Position numbers and translations under genes: made by a program | Origin: Siniperca chuatsi | Lineage: Eukaryota; Chordata; Actinopteri; Centrarchiformes; Sinipercidae | Direction of reading: 5' to 3' | Length of the DNA: 64,000 nucleotides | NCBI RefSeq assembly: GCF_020085105.1 | Contig: NC_058058.1 | Coordinates: forward strand, 642,859 to 706,858 | Notes under the pieces: generated by a model | Told to the model about the DNA's origin: nothing | Databases searched by the model: none | What the model saw: the letters and a program-made list of their open reading frames with translations, nothing else | Shown: positions 35,931 to 47,045 of the stretch, one piece after another | Layout: the number at the start of each line of letters is the position of its first letter | Numbering within the stretch: the stretch's first letter is position 1

Positions 35931-36228
35931 TTGATCAGACGAGTGGATAGGTCCTCCCACCACTGCTCACCGCTCAACACCCAGGAAGGAACCCCATCTT
36001 CTGCCGGGGCTCCCAGCAAAGATCCAGCCTCAGACGGAGAGTAGAGGTCTGAGCCGAGGGAACAAGAGGCGGACTCCCACCCGGCGAGTCTGTAGCAGGC
36101 GTTTGTGTTAAGGAAACCGTGAAAGATGATGGACTAACAGCTGTAACTGCTTCTCTCGGTGGCGATGAGTCATCTGAAGAGCAAGAGGGGGTGGTTGAGA
36201 GTGAAGTGGAGTTTCCAACGAGACAGAG
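35931..36228 (+). pseudogene. Exon-like block of an unidentified gene (1)
   Basis: A good acceptor (CGTCTGCTCGCAG) precedes 35931 and a donor-like AGACAGAG|GTAAAA ends it. Two frames together look like one acidic, Ser-rich protein segment: SSHHCSPLNTQEGTPSSAGA first, then ETVKDDGLTAVTASLGGDES and EVEFPTRQR two frames on, with stops at the change. Not recognised as a transposon protein. Possibly a captured or relict host exon; no family named. Confidence 0.4.
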
Positions 36229-36419
36229 GTAAAATAATAGTTTGCCACCTCGACCTTCCCCGTCTTCTCACGCCGTTTCATCATGTGGTGCAACAAAAGA
36301 AATCAGACTATTCACCGCATCATAAACAGCGAACCAGGCATGAACCGGCCTTTAAAAAGGTAACTACTAGATGAAAACAGCATCAACATTTTTTGTCTTC
36401 TTCGTCCGCTCCCTCGCAG

Positions 36420-36682
36420 ACCTCGTCTCAGCTTCCAGTCCTACTCCACCTTCAGCTCAGAGACCCTGTCGGTGTCTGACGGAGAGGAGGGAAACACCAG
36501 CGACCGCTCCCACAGCGGAGAGGCTGAGCGCCAGTCAGGACGGGCACCTGGACGAGCTGCTGTCGCGCACACCTGACATCCCCATCGACATCCCCACCCC
36601 CACCCCGTCACACGGCCTCTCTGACAAGGTGAGGACCCAGATCTCACTGGGAAAACTGTGCTCAGACGAACACAGCTACGAG
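36420..36682 (+). pseudogene. Exon-like block of an unidentified gene (2)
   Basis: Preceded by a pyrimidine tract and acceptor (CTTCGTCCGCTCCCTCGCAG) and ended by ACGAG|GTCAGT. One frame reads SFQSYSTFSSETLSVSDGEE and GNTSDRSHSGEAERQSG; another continues with GHLDELLSRTPDIPIDIPTP and VRTQISLGKLCSDEHSYE. One frame change joins two protein-like halves, suggesting a broken exon of the same gene as the block at 35931. Identity unknown. Confidence 0.45.
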
Positions 36683-37031
36683 GTCAGTCCCAGTATGCTC
36701 CCAGTTTGAGAGGAAAAGGACACGGGATGAGCAAGAAGTAGAGACACATAAAATATTTTTCAGAAACAAACAATTGTAATAATATTTTTCTGATACATCT
36801 GAATGAAATGTTAATGTTTTATTGTGGTTACTGCCTAGTTACAGGCCAGATTTAATATGAATTTCTCTCAGAAATATGTACCCTCTGTAATTAAACAATA
36901 TGTTAATACAGTGAGTTTATAGGTTGGTTGTTCTAATTAAATTTAAACACATGTTTAATTTTATCCTAGCCATTACCGGTGGTGATTTGCATTTAATTTA
37001 TACCAAATAATATTGATTACTCTGATTTATT

Positions 37032-37033
<2 letters not shown>

Positions 37034-37065
<32 letters not shown>
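37034..37065. repeat. Poly-T tract
   Basis: About 32 T just left of the right inverted-repeat arm. Confidence 0.9.
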
Positions 37066-37071
<6 letters not shown>

Positions 37072-37079
37072 ACGGTAAT

Positions 37080-37662
37080 GGATGGTTTGGGCAGCAACAA
37101 AACGTGTTTTCGCCAAAAAGGTCAATATCAATTTAAGTGTACGCTATATTTAGAATATTATCGCAGCTTTACCTTGCCGTCAGACAGACTTTGCAATGAT
37201 TAACTGAAGCCGTTATATCCATATATGCTCTCTTCAAAGCCACCAGACTCCATTGACAAAAACAGTCATTTTACCTTGCAGAACACGGGAGTTGCTGGTC
37301 CACCGTTGTTTGTTTGTGTTATTGTGTGACTTTGGTGTTTTAACACGTTAGTTGCTGCGGGTCGAGGCAGCAAGGCCTCAGCTTCCCATCGGCAAGGTAA
37401 AGCAGCGATAATATGCTAAATATAGCGTACACTTAAACCGATACCGATTTTTTTAGGTGGCTAAAATACATTTTGTTGCTTCCCTGCTGGTCCTGTCTGC
37501 TTCTCCAAACTGGGGGCCGCCGAACGCCGTCTAAAGATTGGCTTATCTTTTTATAGCTTCAGTACTTTCGATACCATCGAATGTAATATTAACGGAGATC
37601 GTATCATTTTAAACACGTGGTATCGAAAAAGCATCAAAGTATCGATGCTTTTGACAACCTTA
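37080..37662 (-). repeat. Right arm of the long inverted repeat (hAT-like)
   Basis: Reverse complement of the left arm at 31797-32330, ending ATCGATGCTTTTGACAACCT. It contains about 100 bases near the end that the left arm lacks. Confidence 0.75.
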
Positions 37663-38340
37663 AAAACGGAGTACATGATTCTTCTTAGTTTTATTTTTTT
37701 AAAATGTAAATCAGCATCGTTACAGGCTTTATTTTCTGGCCATACAGACTAAATGTAATCAGATTACATCACACTTTGTGAGTTATCAACAATCACATAT
37801 TTTGTCAATTTAAATTGTAATCATTACTGGATAATGTCAGCATCACCCTGAAATACAAGCGTAACCAGGAAAGCTGATATAAATGTTCATGTTAGTAAGT
37901 TTCAGGCTCTAATGAGCCTGTTTGCATCAACAGGCTGTATTAATATCGGGCTTGTTTTTAAAGCTGCGTTTGCTTATTTGTCTCGCGAGACTTGGCAACA
38001 CTCATCAAACTAACACCACCAACTGTCAAAAAGGCGTAAAACAAAACGTTTTCCGGTAAAATACGATCCGCTGCAACAGCACCAACAACTACGACCTCAG
38101 TAATAAAACAACTCTGACACTGTCAACAAATAAAAAGGTCAGAGACGTTGCGTCGCACCTGATCACGTTTAGTCACCACAGTAAATAAATAAAACTGTAA
38201 TTTATCCTTATTGGCACAAAGAGCGTCATGAAACAACACTGTAATAATAATAATCATTAGGACTTCATCTGCTACCTTCATTATTTAGCAGTTGCTACTA
38301 CGAGCCACCAATGATCTGGTACTGAAGTTCCACATTAGGG
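37663..38340. other. Gene D intron, unidentified
   Basis: AT-rich; no gene or repeat recognised. Confidence 0.4.
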
Positions 38341-38348
38341 ACGATGTG

Positions 38349-38380
38349 AGCTTAGCTTAGCTTAGCTTAGCTTAGCTAAC
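38349..38380. repeat. (AGCTT)n short tandem repeat
   Basis: About six AGCTT units, running into AGCTAACGGAGCTAAAG, in the first intron of gene D. Confidence 0.85.
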
Positions 38381-38618
38381 GGAGCTAAAGCCTCCAGGAC
38401 ACCGCGCTGGCGTCCGGTTTGTCCGGAGCTCCGTGTGAACGGCAGCCGGGTTCAGGTCGTTTGAAGTCGGCCTGCCGTCTCCCGTGAAGCTGCTGCTCTT
38501 TAGCACGAGCTAGCTGCGGCTAACGGGCGGTTTAGCTAACGTTAGCTTAGCACGGGGCCCCCGCTAACATTAGCAGCAAACCTGTTTCCAGCAGGAGAAA
38601 GAAAGAGAGCAAACACAC

Positions 38619-38793
38619 CTGCTCTTCGCAGCTTTATTTCAGGTTTTAAAACCACATCCAGCATTTTCCGATGGCGGCGGTCCAGCTCCTCCTCATACTC
38701 GGTGATTGTTCTCTCAAAATGTCCGAATATCTCCTCGACAGCCGCAGTTAGCCGCTGGCTGACAAACACCTTCAGACTCTGGAGTCTCGACAT
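38619..38793 (-). CDS. ZNF gene D, exon 1
   Basis: ATG at 38793 starts MSRLQSLKVFVSQRLTAAVE; 58 codons plus one base end at donor AGCAG|GTGTGT. It is a diverged form of the same helical module (EEIFGHFERTITEYEEELDR, then VLKPEIKLRRA), shorter than in A, B and F because it lacks the SKEENERQRE stretch. Phase 1, matching exon 2 at 30999 across a 7.6-kb intron. This exon is intact although exon 2 is damaged. Confidence 0.85.
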
Positions 38794-38940
38794 CTTCCTC
38801 TCGCAGCTCAGCGACTGGACACCGACGCGTTTCGTCTTTTTCTTCCGTTAATTGAAAGTACGAAGGTGCGTGACGTTGCTCCGCGCTCACTGTGACGGGC
38901 GAGCGACAACTTCCGGGTCACGCTTCAAAATAAAGGCCCT
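38794..38940 (-). promoter_or_regulatory. Gene D promoter region
   Basis: Immediately upstream of the ATG; GC-rich, with an ETS-like CAACTTCCGGGTCAC near 38910, in the same position as ETS motifs in the other promoters. Confidence 0.4.
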
Positions 38941-39170
38941 GTGGATGACAGGCGCGTGCTGTTTACGCTGTCACACACAGACGGGGGCAAATTACAGGAC
39001 AAAAGCTGAATAAAAGAGGAATCAGCGGTTTGGTGAGGAGGGAAAGATGTGAATAAAATGCTGCGGCCGTTACGGTCACCTGACCTCAGGCCAGTGTCAC
39101 ACCTGTGGAAGGTTTTCAGACTTTTGAGCTGAACAAGCTCTCAGTGAGATGACCTGATTAAATAAAAGGT

Positions 39171-39172
<2 letters not shown>

Positions 39173-39244
<72 letters not shown>
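39173..39244. repeat. (TA)n microsatellite, 72 bp
   Basis: About 36 TA units, preceded by the same flank as the (TA)n at 3095. Long frames of alternating Tyr and Ile here are repeat artefacts. Confidence 0.95.
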
Positions 39245-39245
<1 letters not shown>

Positions 39246-40979
39246 CACACCCCCCCTTTTTTAGGAGAATATTGACTACAAACAAAAATAGATTTTTGAA
39301 AGCTCTCTTTCCTCCTGGCTTCGTCTCCAGCGCTGCTGCAACAGCTGTTACCGCCGTGTAATCTGCTCGGAGCAGAAACACCGAACTCTCACTCTCTCTC
39401 TTACCACAGCGCTGCGAGAGCCTGCGTAAGATTTCTCCAACAAAGTTTAGCACCAACGGTCTTTAATAACAGACTTTGAGGAGAACCACAGACGGAGCGA
39501 CCGGGTCCTCCCCGCCTGGCTCATCCAACGGAACCGCCAGATAACAGCAGCACGTTCAAAGCAACCGTTCATCCTTTACGGACTTAACATAACCACTCAA
39601 CCTGTAACTGGGCATTACGTAGCTTCACGTAGCTTCACAGTGCACATGGCTAAGCACAGGGCCGTGTTTCTTTGTGAATGTATATGTCTTGATTTGGCTC
39701 ATTGAGTTTTATTGTTGTGATGTGTTTTCACTGTATTTTGGGAGCCGCATGTTAAGTTGATGTTAGTGATGTTCACACAGACACAGGGGTCTTGCATGCA
39801 ACTATCCTCTTCCTAACCTGGCACCGTTTATCCTACACAGCTCACACATCCGCCAACCTCTTCTATGTTGAACTCCAAATCCTTCAACGTACTAGCTACT
39901 GGTGGTAATTCTGGTTATGGTCATTAATTTAAGTATTAATCCGAGTTCAAAATTGATAGTTTCGTGTATTATATGAGACTCAGTCAACTGATTGGCTGTA
40001 ATTTCTCTTCTTTAAGAAGAGTGGTGCCCCGAGGACTTTATAGTTATTATTTATGATTATATTTGATAATTTGATGGCCAAATTTAATTGATTGCGCCTA
40101 CACAATTCGGTGTCTCTCTAACCATTGTAAATCCCAAGAACATGAACGTGGCATAAATCCTTGTGTCTGACTGGCTCTCTGAGCACACAGAGTAATCATG
40201 TGATCACTTAAAGGGACAAGTTTACATTTTTTCAAGTCTACCTTAAAAACAGTACTGACACGCATCTGTGCATCGAAGGTTATTGGCTGCTGTACTGGCC
40301 TTAAAGAGATTTCAGCGTAAGAGATGTGAGAAATCCACCGTCCTCGTTCTGCAGTCAAAGCTTTATATGAAGCTATCGTGAGGCCTTTGCAGTCCGAGTT
40401 AGACAAATCCGGTGGTTCGCTTCCACAGTTCGTCGTGTTTTCTCGCTGAGCCGCAGTGACAGAAACATGAAGTGGGAGTTTTCTTGTGACGGGCGGCTGA
40501 AGCCTTAAGGCCGCCACACATGATCGGCGGTAAAACCGCTCTGCGCTGGCTGTGCCATTGTCTTCCTATGGGGAGAGCGGTGGCGCCCCACTAGCTGGAA
40601 GCACGACCCTTCAACTTTGAACACTTCAGATTTTGTTTTTGTAATTATTTTTTTATTAGTGACAGTAGAGGCAGAGCAGAGTTGTTCTGTATTTAACATT
40701 TTCCAACGATACTGATTAAAACAAAATACAAACAACAAAATAGGAGGGGGGGGACAGAAAACAGTAATGCTCAAAACAAAACAAGAATCATACAATGCAC
40801 ACTACTTTAAAATAACAAAGACAAGCAACCCCACCCCCACCGAACCCCTGTATTCGGTTTGGTTCGTTGCACTTAGTATTAACCACAGAATCATAAAAAA
40901 GTTCGGTTTGAAAGTATGTTAGGATGTAAAGTAAAATTAAGTTGAGATGAAATTAAAACAGCAATTATCAGGCATCACA
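39245..40979. other. Intergenic between D and E
   Basis: No gene recognised. The 40098-40517 minus frame has no domain. 40520-40590 (CCGCCACACATGATCGGCGG) may be a transposon end. Confidence 0.35.
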
Positions 40980-41245
40980 TTTGAGTCGAGCTAAGGCATT
41001 TATGAAGGCCACGCAGATCTTCATTGTGGGTGTTTAGCTTACATCGGATCTTCTCCAGAGTACAGTACGATGTTAGTTCATTGATCCAGTGTCTTTGGGA
41101 TGGAGGGAGGTCAGATTTCAAGTTTACTAAAATGCATTTTCCCCCAGCTGCACTGGCAAGTAAAATGAAGTTTCAGTGGGTTCAAGTCTACAAGGATCCA
41201 CACTTTGGGATCCTGTGGAATATTCATTTTTATCATTTCTGAGGT
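40980..41245 (-). mobile_element. L1/Tx1-like LINE C-terminal remnant
   Basis: Minus-strand reading gives KSDLPPSQRHWINELTSYCT and LEKIRCKLNTHNEDLRGLHK, the C-terminal layout of a fish L1/Tx1-type LINE. It ends about 180 bases from the gene E stop. Confidence 0.55.
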
Positions 41246-41428
41246 TTTTAGTGATATATTTCCAAAACTCTGCAGTCATTGGGCGCACCTCGCTGATTTT
41301 AATAGTTTAAAGTCTCATAAGTGTTCAATAAAAGTCCAACATGTTACAGTAAAATAATTAATAAACGTGTTGTCCAAAAAAAGGTGTGGAGATGAGATTT
41401 GGATTCAACCTAATTCAAAGCAGGAAGT

Positions 41429-42924
41429 TCATTTACTGCTGCTGCTCTCACCATCACACTTGTGTTTTTTGAGCTGTTTACGCCAACTGAATCTTTGGTC
41501 ACAAACGCTGCAGCTGAAAGGTTTCTCCCCGGTGTGGACGACCATGTGCTGCCCCATATTTCCCCTTTCTCTAAATCGTCTCCCGCAAACTGAGCAACTA
41601 AACGGTTTCTCTCCTGTGTGACATCTCGTGTGTCTCAGCAGAGAGTCCTTGTAGCCAAATACCTTCCCACACCGAGAGCAGGGAAACTGTTTCTTAGTAT
41701 TACGTCCCATATCGCTGACGGGGACTTCATGAGCTTTTAGAGAGTTTAAACCTGACTGAGGTTGTGTTTGTCTTTGATGAAGCTGTGAGGACTCACCAAC
41801 ACACTGATGGATTCTGAGCTGATAAGGCCAATTGAACATTTTGTCACAAACACTGCAGCTCAGTCTTTTCTCCCCCGTGTGGACTCTCGTGTGTCTCTGT
41901 AACTGTCTTCTCCATGAAAAACATTTCTTGCAAATTGAACAGCTGAAAGGTTTTTCTCCTGTGTGACATCTCTGGTGTTCCCGCAGATGCGTCTTGCGGC
42001 CAAACGTTTTACCACACTCGGAGCAACTGAACAGTTTCTTGCCATTATTTAAGTCAATATCGCTTACAGGGACTTCAGTCTTTGGTTCAGAAGCGTCTCC
42101 AGTCTTGTCATCAGTGTCAGGTTGTAAATGCGTATCTGGATCTGAGTTCCTGGCTGGTCCTGGTCCTCCACAGTCCTCTCCACCAGCTCCTGTTTCCATC
42201 TGTTCAGTTTGGTTTTGATGAAGCTGTGAGGCCCGACGACCGACACACTTGTGGTTTTTGAGCTGATAAAGCCAAGTGAATCTTTCATCACAAACGCTGC
42301 AGCTGAATAGTTTCTCCCCCGTGTGACGTGCCATGTGTTGTGTCATGTGAGCCTTTTGTATAAATCTTTTACCGCAAAGTGAGCAGCTGAACGGTTTCTC
42401 TCCCGTGTGAATTCTCATGTGTGTCTTCAGATTTGAGTTTTGGCTGAAGAGTTTACCACACTCAGAGCAGCGAAATGGTTTCTCACCAGTATTACATCTA
42501 TTGTTATCTTTCAAAGAGTTTAAACCTGACTGACCCTTCCTCTCAGGTTCAGAAGAGTCTTCAGTCTCATCATCAGTCTCAGGTTGTAAATGTGTATCTG
42601 GATCTGAGTTCCTGGCTGGTCCTGGTCCTCCACAGTCCTCTCCATTAGCTCCTGTTTCCATCTGTTCAGTTTGGCTTTGATGAAGCTGTGAGGACTGAGG
42701 TTTCTCTTCATCTTCTTCACTCTTCACAGGGACAGGAGCGAATGGGAACTTGGTGATATCGGCCTCCTCCAGCCCTCGAAGCTGCTCTCCCTCCTGACTG
42801 ATCCAGAGCTCCTCCTGTTCCTCTTTAATGTGTGGGGGCTCTGGGTCCTGGTCCAGACTGGGGCTCCACTCCTGCTGCTCGGGGAGAACCTCTTCTTCTT
42901 TACTCACAATAAATTTGCAGACAT
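41429..42924 (-). CDS. ZNF gene E, exon 2 (nine fingers, intact)
   Basis: Acceptor TAACTTCAG precedes 42924. Joined to exon 1 (44891-45050) it gives an uninterrupted 551-residue protein, the longest intact member here. It enters as [20 protein letters not shown], differing from the DVQQL form of the others. Acidic region to about residue 200, then three finger groups: 1-3, 4-6 and 7-9, from about residue 206 to 545. Each group ends with an H-x-C finger bearing Trp at the -1 helix position ([36 protein letters not shown]). Contact residues: QSNT, QAHQ, WYQN, RTHE, WRQR, WYQI, YDSR, EGNQ, WKQK. Two METGA...[11 protein letters not shown] copies. Ends CDGESSSSK. Expected to be a nuclear DNA-binding factor; target unknown. 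Confidence 0.92.
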
Positions 42925-43959
42925 CTGAAGTTAAAGGTGAAACACAGACATGCAGCCATTATTAAACCTTAATACTCATTCTTATCTACAATGATGCTAT
43001 ACTGCAGCATCAGCTGAGATTTATTACAGCTGCAAGAGTCCTACACTTCACTAAGTGTGCCAGAGAGAAACTCATAAAAAGAAGTGGGGGGTCGTGTTTC
43101 CACGCATTACACGCGGATTGTTACGTTTGATAAAATGGAAGCACATCTGTTCCACGAGAAGGAAAAGTGACAAATATCGGAAACGCTAAAAAAAAAAACG
43201 CCCCCAACGTGGAAGTCAGAGGATCACCAACGTCTGTCGGACTCATCGTCTGGGAACCATGAACGTCTGTACAAACCTTCAAAGCAATCCATCCAATAGT
43301 TATCAAGATTCTTCCGTCTGGATGAAAGTTTGAATGCATTTTCTTCCTCATAAAACATTTGCAAAGATGATTTGTTTAATGTTTTAAATCCTTCGTTGTT
43401 TACATCCAGTTTTAACTAGCACATTAAAAAAAATAAATAAATCAGGTTTTGTCCGTCGGTTTGGTGGACGGCCCTAAATACTACAATACCCATGAGCCCC
43501 ATGAGTGAATTCGTATGTACATACCACATTTCAAACAAAAAGATGCGATACAATATGCTTTACAAATGATTTTTTAAAATACCTAAAAAGACAGATGCAA
43601 GAAATAGGAACATTAAAAATGGGCAGAAAGGATTTCCTTTCAAAAAGAGACAAATCAAAGAGATTTAAAACCGAATAGAATCAATAGTCATAAAAGACAA
43701 TTAACACTGTGCACAAGGTTAAAATATAGTCACGGTTTCTGGGTAAAAGCAACATGGTCCTGGATCAGATGCTTTGCAGCTGCCTGAACTCCTTTTAATA
43801 CGTGATTGTTCTGTTCCAGGTGAACTACGTCTTTGAGTTTGACAACAATGTACAAAAAAATGGAAATATGACATGAATATAACAATATGGGAACCCTTTT
43901 GAAAAGCAGATAAACCGTTAGTTGTTATCTTTCAAATGTCAGACATTTAAAGGCGATTC
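42925..43959. other. Gene E intron, unidentified part
   Basis: No gene or named repeat found. Confidence 0.4.
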
Positions 43960-44397
43960 TAATCCAGTACGCGTCTTTTTGTCAGATTCGGTGAATCTCT
44001 CCTCGCGGTCCGCTAGCTGTGCGTTCGGCGTGAGCGCTGAAACCCTCCGGTGTTCGTGCTCAGCCCCGGCTCTGTGAACGGGAAACTAACAGAGAGGCTC
44101 GGACCGAGCCGCACAGCGCTGTTCAGCCATGATGTGTGTGTCAGCTGACTCTCTAGTTTGCTAAGATCTGCTGCTGCTGTTGTGATGTTAGCTGTAGCAG
44201 CAGGAGAGTTGTGAGCGTCGCTGTCTGGAGCTGCTGTGCTGGCTCTGGGAAACCGTCTCGTCCTCTCTGGCTGTTAGCTTCGCAGCAGCGGCTGTAGCGA
44301 CAGTCTGCTAACCCACAACCTAGCTAACGTTAGTTACATTACTTGCTGTGTCGCTGTTCACTCTGTATCGTGGTATTTGTCTTGGTGTTGGATTCCC
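43960..44397 (+). repeat. Left arm of inverted repeat around gene E exon 1
   Basis: Reads TCTAATCCAGTACGCGTCTT through TGGTATTTGTCTTGGTGTTG. It is the reverse complement of 47046-47512 with few differences. Arms lie 2.65 kb apart. Confidence 0.8.
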
Positions 44398-44649
44398 CTC
44401 CTTTAAGGAAGGCCTGATTCTAACGACAATAATCTATTTGCCTTTGATATTTTTCCTCATACTGGATGAGAACACATTTGCTTCTTTCTTTTGAAGTTCT
44501 TTGACAATATTAATAAAACGAGAAAAAAACAACAACAAAAAAACGGTTGAGCTTTCATTTGTCATTTTGGACTTTTATTTTGAAGGCCCAACTGCTAGAA
44601 CATCCGGCCTCGGTCTGAACGTTAACGTGTTTCGACGCAGCTGCGGGAA

Positions 44650-44783
44650 GCTAGCTGTTAGCTAACTGTTAGCTAGCTGTTAGCTAGCTGTTAGCTAACT
44701 GTTAGCTAGCTGTTAGCTAACTGTTAGCTGGCTGTTAGCTAACTGTTAGCTAGCTGTTAGCTAGCTGTTAGCTAGCTGTTAGC
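44650..44783. repeat. 10-bp minisatellite in gene E intron
   Basis: About 13 copies of CTGTTAGCTA with alternating G and A (TAGCTAGC / TAGCTAAC). Each unit contains the self-complementary TAGCTA. It begins about 105 bases downstream of the exon 1 donor. Confidence 0.92.
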
Positions 44784-44890
44784 CTGTCACTAACGACTGA
44801 AAACAACAGACTCCGTCCACTCCGCTTGTTTAAAGGCCTCCTTACTCAGATCAGCGGAGTCACAGTAAAGTAGAAAAAGCTCCTACAAAC

Positions 44891-45050
44891 CGTCTCTGTT
44901 TATTTCCGGCTTCACGCGGACCTCCAGCAGTCTGCGGCCAACCTCCTCCTCGTACTCTGCTATCGTCCTTTCAAACAGCCCAAATATCTCCTCAGCAGCC
45001 GCAGTTAGTCGCTGCTTCACCAGCGCTCTCAGCATCTGGACTTTACACAT
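44891..45050 (-). CDS. ZNF gene E, exon 1
   Basis: ATG at 45050 starts MCKVQMLRALVKQ, the same module as A, B and F through IAEYEEE. It then changes to VGRRLLEVRVKPEINRD and ends at donor GACG|GTTTGT, 53 codons plus one base. If the donor is not used it stops two codons later, so the open frame is only 55 codons. Phase 1 joins cleanly to exon 2 at 42924. Confidence 0.88.
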
Positions 45051-45163
45051 TTTCAGAGGCCAGATGTGAACCGAGCCGCGTCGATCCTGCAGCCGCTCCT
45101 CCCGCTCCGCCAGACGGCAGCAGCGCCGCGCCGCGCCGCCGGAACCGGAACATCCGCCTTCTT

Positions 45164-45240
45164 CTTCTTCTTCTGTTGCGTTTTATGGCGGTTGGCGTCC
45201 CTGATTGTGCATTACCGCCACCTGCTGGATTGTAACAGCT
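45164..45240. repeat. Short dispersed repeat with TTC run
   Basis: CTTCTTCTTCTTCTGTTGCG then TTTTATGGCGGTTGGC and GTGCATTACCGCCACCTGCT. The inverse form lies at 49190-49300 (GGTGGCGGTAATGCACCATG then GAA run) and a diverged copy at 23029. All three are close to ZNF promoters. Confidence 0.65.
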
Positions 45241-45419
45241 TCACAGTTTAAACTGTTTACAGTCCCATGCCACAGTCCGTTCTCTAACCCGGACCCGGCC
45301 CTCAGTAACATCTGGATCCTCTCCAGATGTGTCCACAGCATTCAGGAACCTTCTTGCAGCGTCCAGCGCCATCTTAATCCTTTCTGACTTCACTTTATTT
45401 CAGCCGCACAGTTTATAAC

Positions 45420-46380
45420 CGTGGCAACGAATGCCAGAGATCGTTTCTTGTCCACACTGATGATCAGCTCCTTTTCCTTCTGCACTGCCGCCATTTCACC
45501 GTTCCTCTGCATTCTCTCCGCAGCTTCAGAGTAACTTTCCCTTTTCTGCTCTGATCTTATTCACTTTTACTTCCTGATTTCTTTCTGGGCTCTGTGCTGA
45601 TCCCGTATGGTGGTTTCCCCTCGCAGTGCAGGCTCTTTGCTTCCTCTTTGTCCACGTTACAGTCGTCCTTCCCACATCTCCTGCCTCCTCTTCATCCTCA
45701 GCAACACGTCCATACTCCGGACAGAAACACCTGAGAGGAGCTCTCTCAGACGGCCTCGCCCTGTAACACACATAATCTACATCCACTCTCTCCGGTAACT
45801 CCCCCTCAAACGTCAAACACACTGAGTTACTGTCCTCCTCCTCCCCTTTCTGAATCTCGTCACACACACCTTCACCCTCCCGACGTGACTCGGCCTCCAC
45901 CGTCAGCGGCACGCCGCTTACTGCTCTCTTCTTCTTCACTTCTGGTCCGAGTGGGAAGCAGTCCACACTGCTGTGATCTCCAAACGCATGAATCTTCAGG
46001 GCTCTCTCTCTCTGACGCTTTGACACACAGTCAATGATAACCACTTCCTGTTATCCTGACCGCTCTGACGTCTCCGAGCTTCCCTCCTGCAAACTTTCCG
46101 ACCACGTGGATTCTTGAAAGTGCCGTCTGTTTGTGTCACAGCGACCGTCCCGACAAGATACTTCTCCTCTTTCTGACTTTATTCACTTGAGTTACTCTTC
46201 TTCCTTTTCTTTTTCTTTTCAAATCCTCTCGAGTCCTCGTTTCTAATTCCGCGCTCTGATTCCTCCTCTGACTCCATTTCCGCCATCTTTCCCCCCGAAC
46301 ATCCGCCTCCACCAAACTGCTGCCAAAAAATCACCTTTTCTAACACATTCACCTTCATTACATTAAGGTGGCCCGAGTGC
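45420..46380 (-). mobile_element. LINE ORF1-like remnant
   Basis: Minus-strand frames at 46418-46179 (Glu/Lys-rich, MAEMESEEESERG) and 46044-45526 (RALKIHAFGDHSSVDCFPLG, TFEGELPERVDVDYVCYRAR, PLRCFCPEYGRVAE) resemble the nucleic-acid-binding ORF1 of fish LINEs whose knuckle follows a PLRCxxC motif. The knuckle is incomplete and the frame shifts, so it is dead. Confidence 0.55.
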
Positions 46381-46420
46381 ATTTCCGGGTTAACGGACCA
46401 CAAACATAAAACTCTCACTG

Positions 46421-47045
46421 CGACTGGTTTTTGCAGCAGTTTCGTCTCTTTATCACTTTATTTTTAACTGCTGTTGATCACACAAAGTCTAAAAAAAAAA
46501 AAGTACAGCCAAAGAGGAAAGTGTTTAGATTTCTGTTAATTTTAATAGAACAACATTGTAATTCATTACGAACATAAACACTGAATTTGGCCATGTGGCT
46601 GTATGATTGATGATATTTCTCGAGTAAAACAAACAGCCGAATAACAAATCTTGGATCTCTCGTGGTTTACAAGCCGCTGACCAAAAGAAAACACATTTAA
46701 TGGGATGTGATTGGGAGCTGATAATGAAGCACTATTACATATATATTACATATATATTACATATAGAGCTGCAGGGTTCGTGAAGCAGCAGCAAAAGTTT
46801 CCCAGGTGCTGTTTAAAAGCAGTAACTGATAAAGGAAAAGCAGGTTAATGGCTCAAACGTTCGTTAAGGACACAGTTCTAATAATCTGTCTGAGGAGGGA
46901 AGAAGGGAGAAAGCTAAATCTGAAAACACGACCTTTTTACTGCGGCGGAGTTCAAACTGGGCGCTGGCTGAAGCTGCAACGGCTGCACCGGGGAAGGAAA
47001 TACGCTCTGCGACGACGAAACACTTAAAGGAGGGGGCACGCGATT
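46421..47045. other. Intergenic between E and F
   Basis: Nothing recognised except a short repeat of TATTACATATA near 46735-46765. Confidence 0.4.

Noticed and set aside
39097-39456. 119-codon minus frame with an Ile-Tyr repeat
   Set aside because: It is the (TA)n tract translated; no domain outside it.
40098-40517. 139-codon minus frame
   Set aside because: No recognisable domain or exon signals.
44640-44790. Tandem repeats as a CRISPR-like array
   Set aside because: Units are contiguous with no spacers, and the genome is a vertebrate's.
45526-46044. Possible 172-codon host gene on the minus strand
   Set aside because: The VDYVCYRAR and PLRCFCPEYG motifs fit a LINE ORF1-type protein, and flanking frames continue the same element out of frame.
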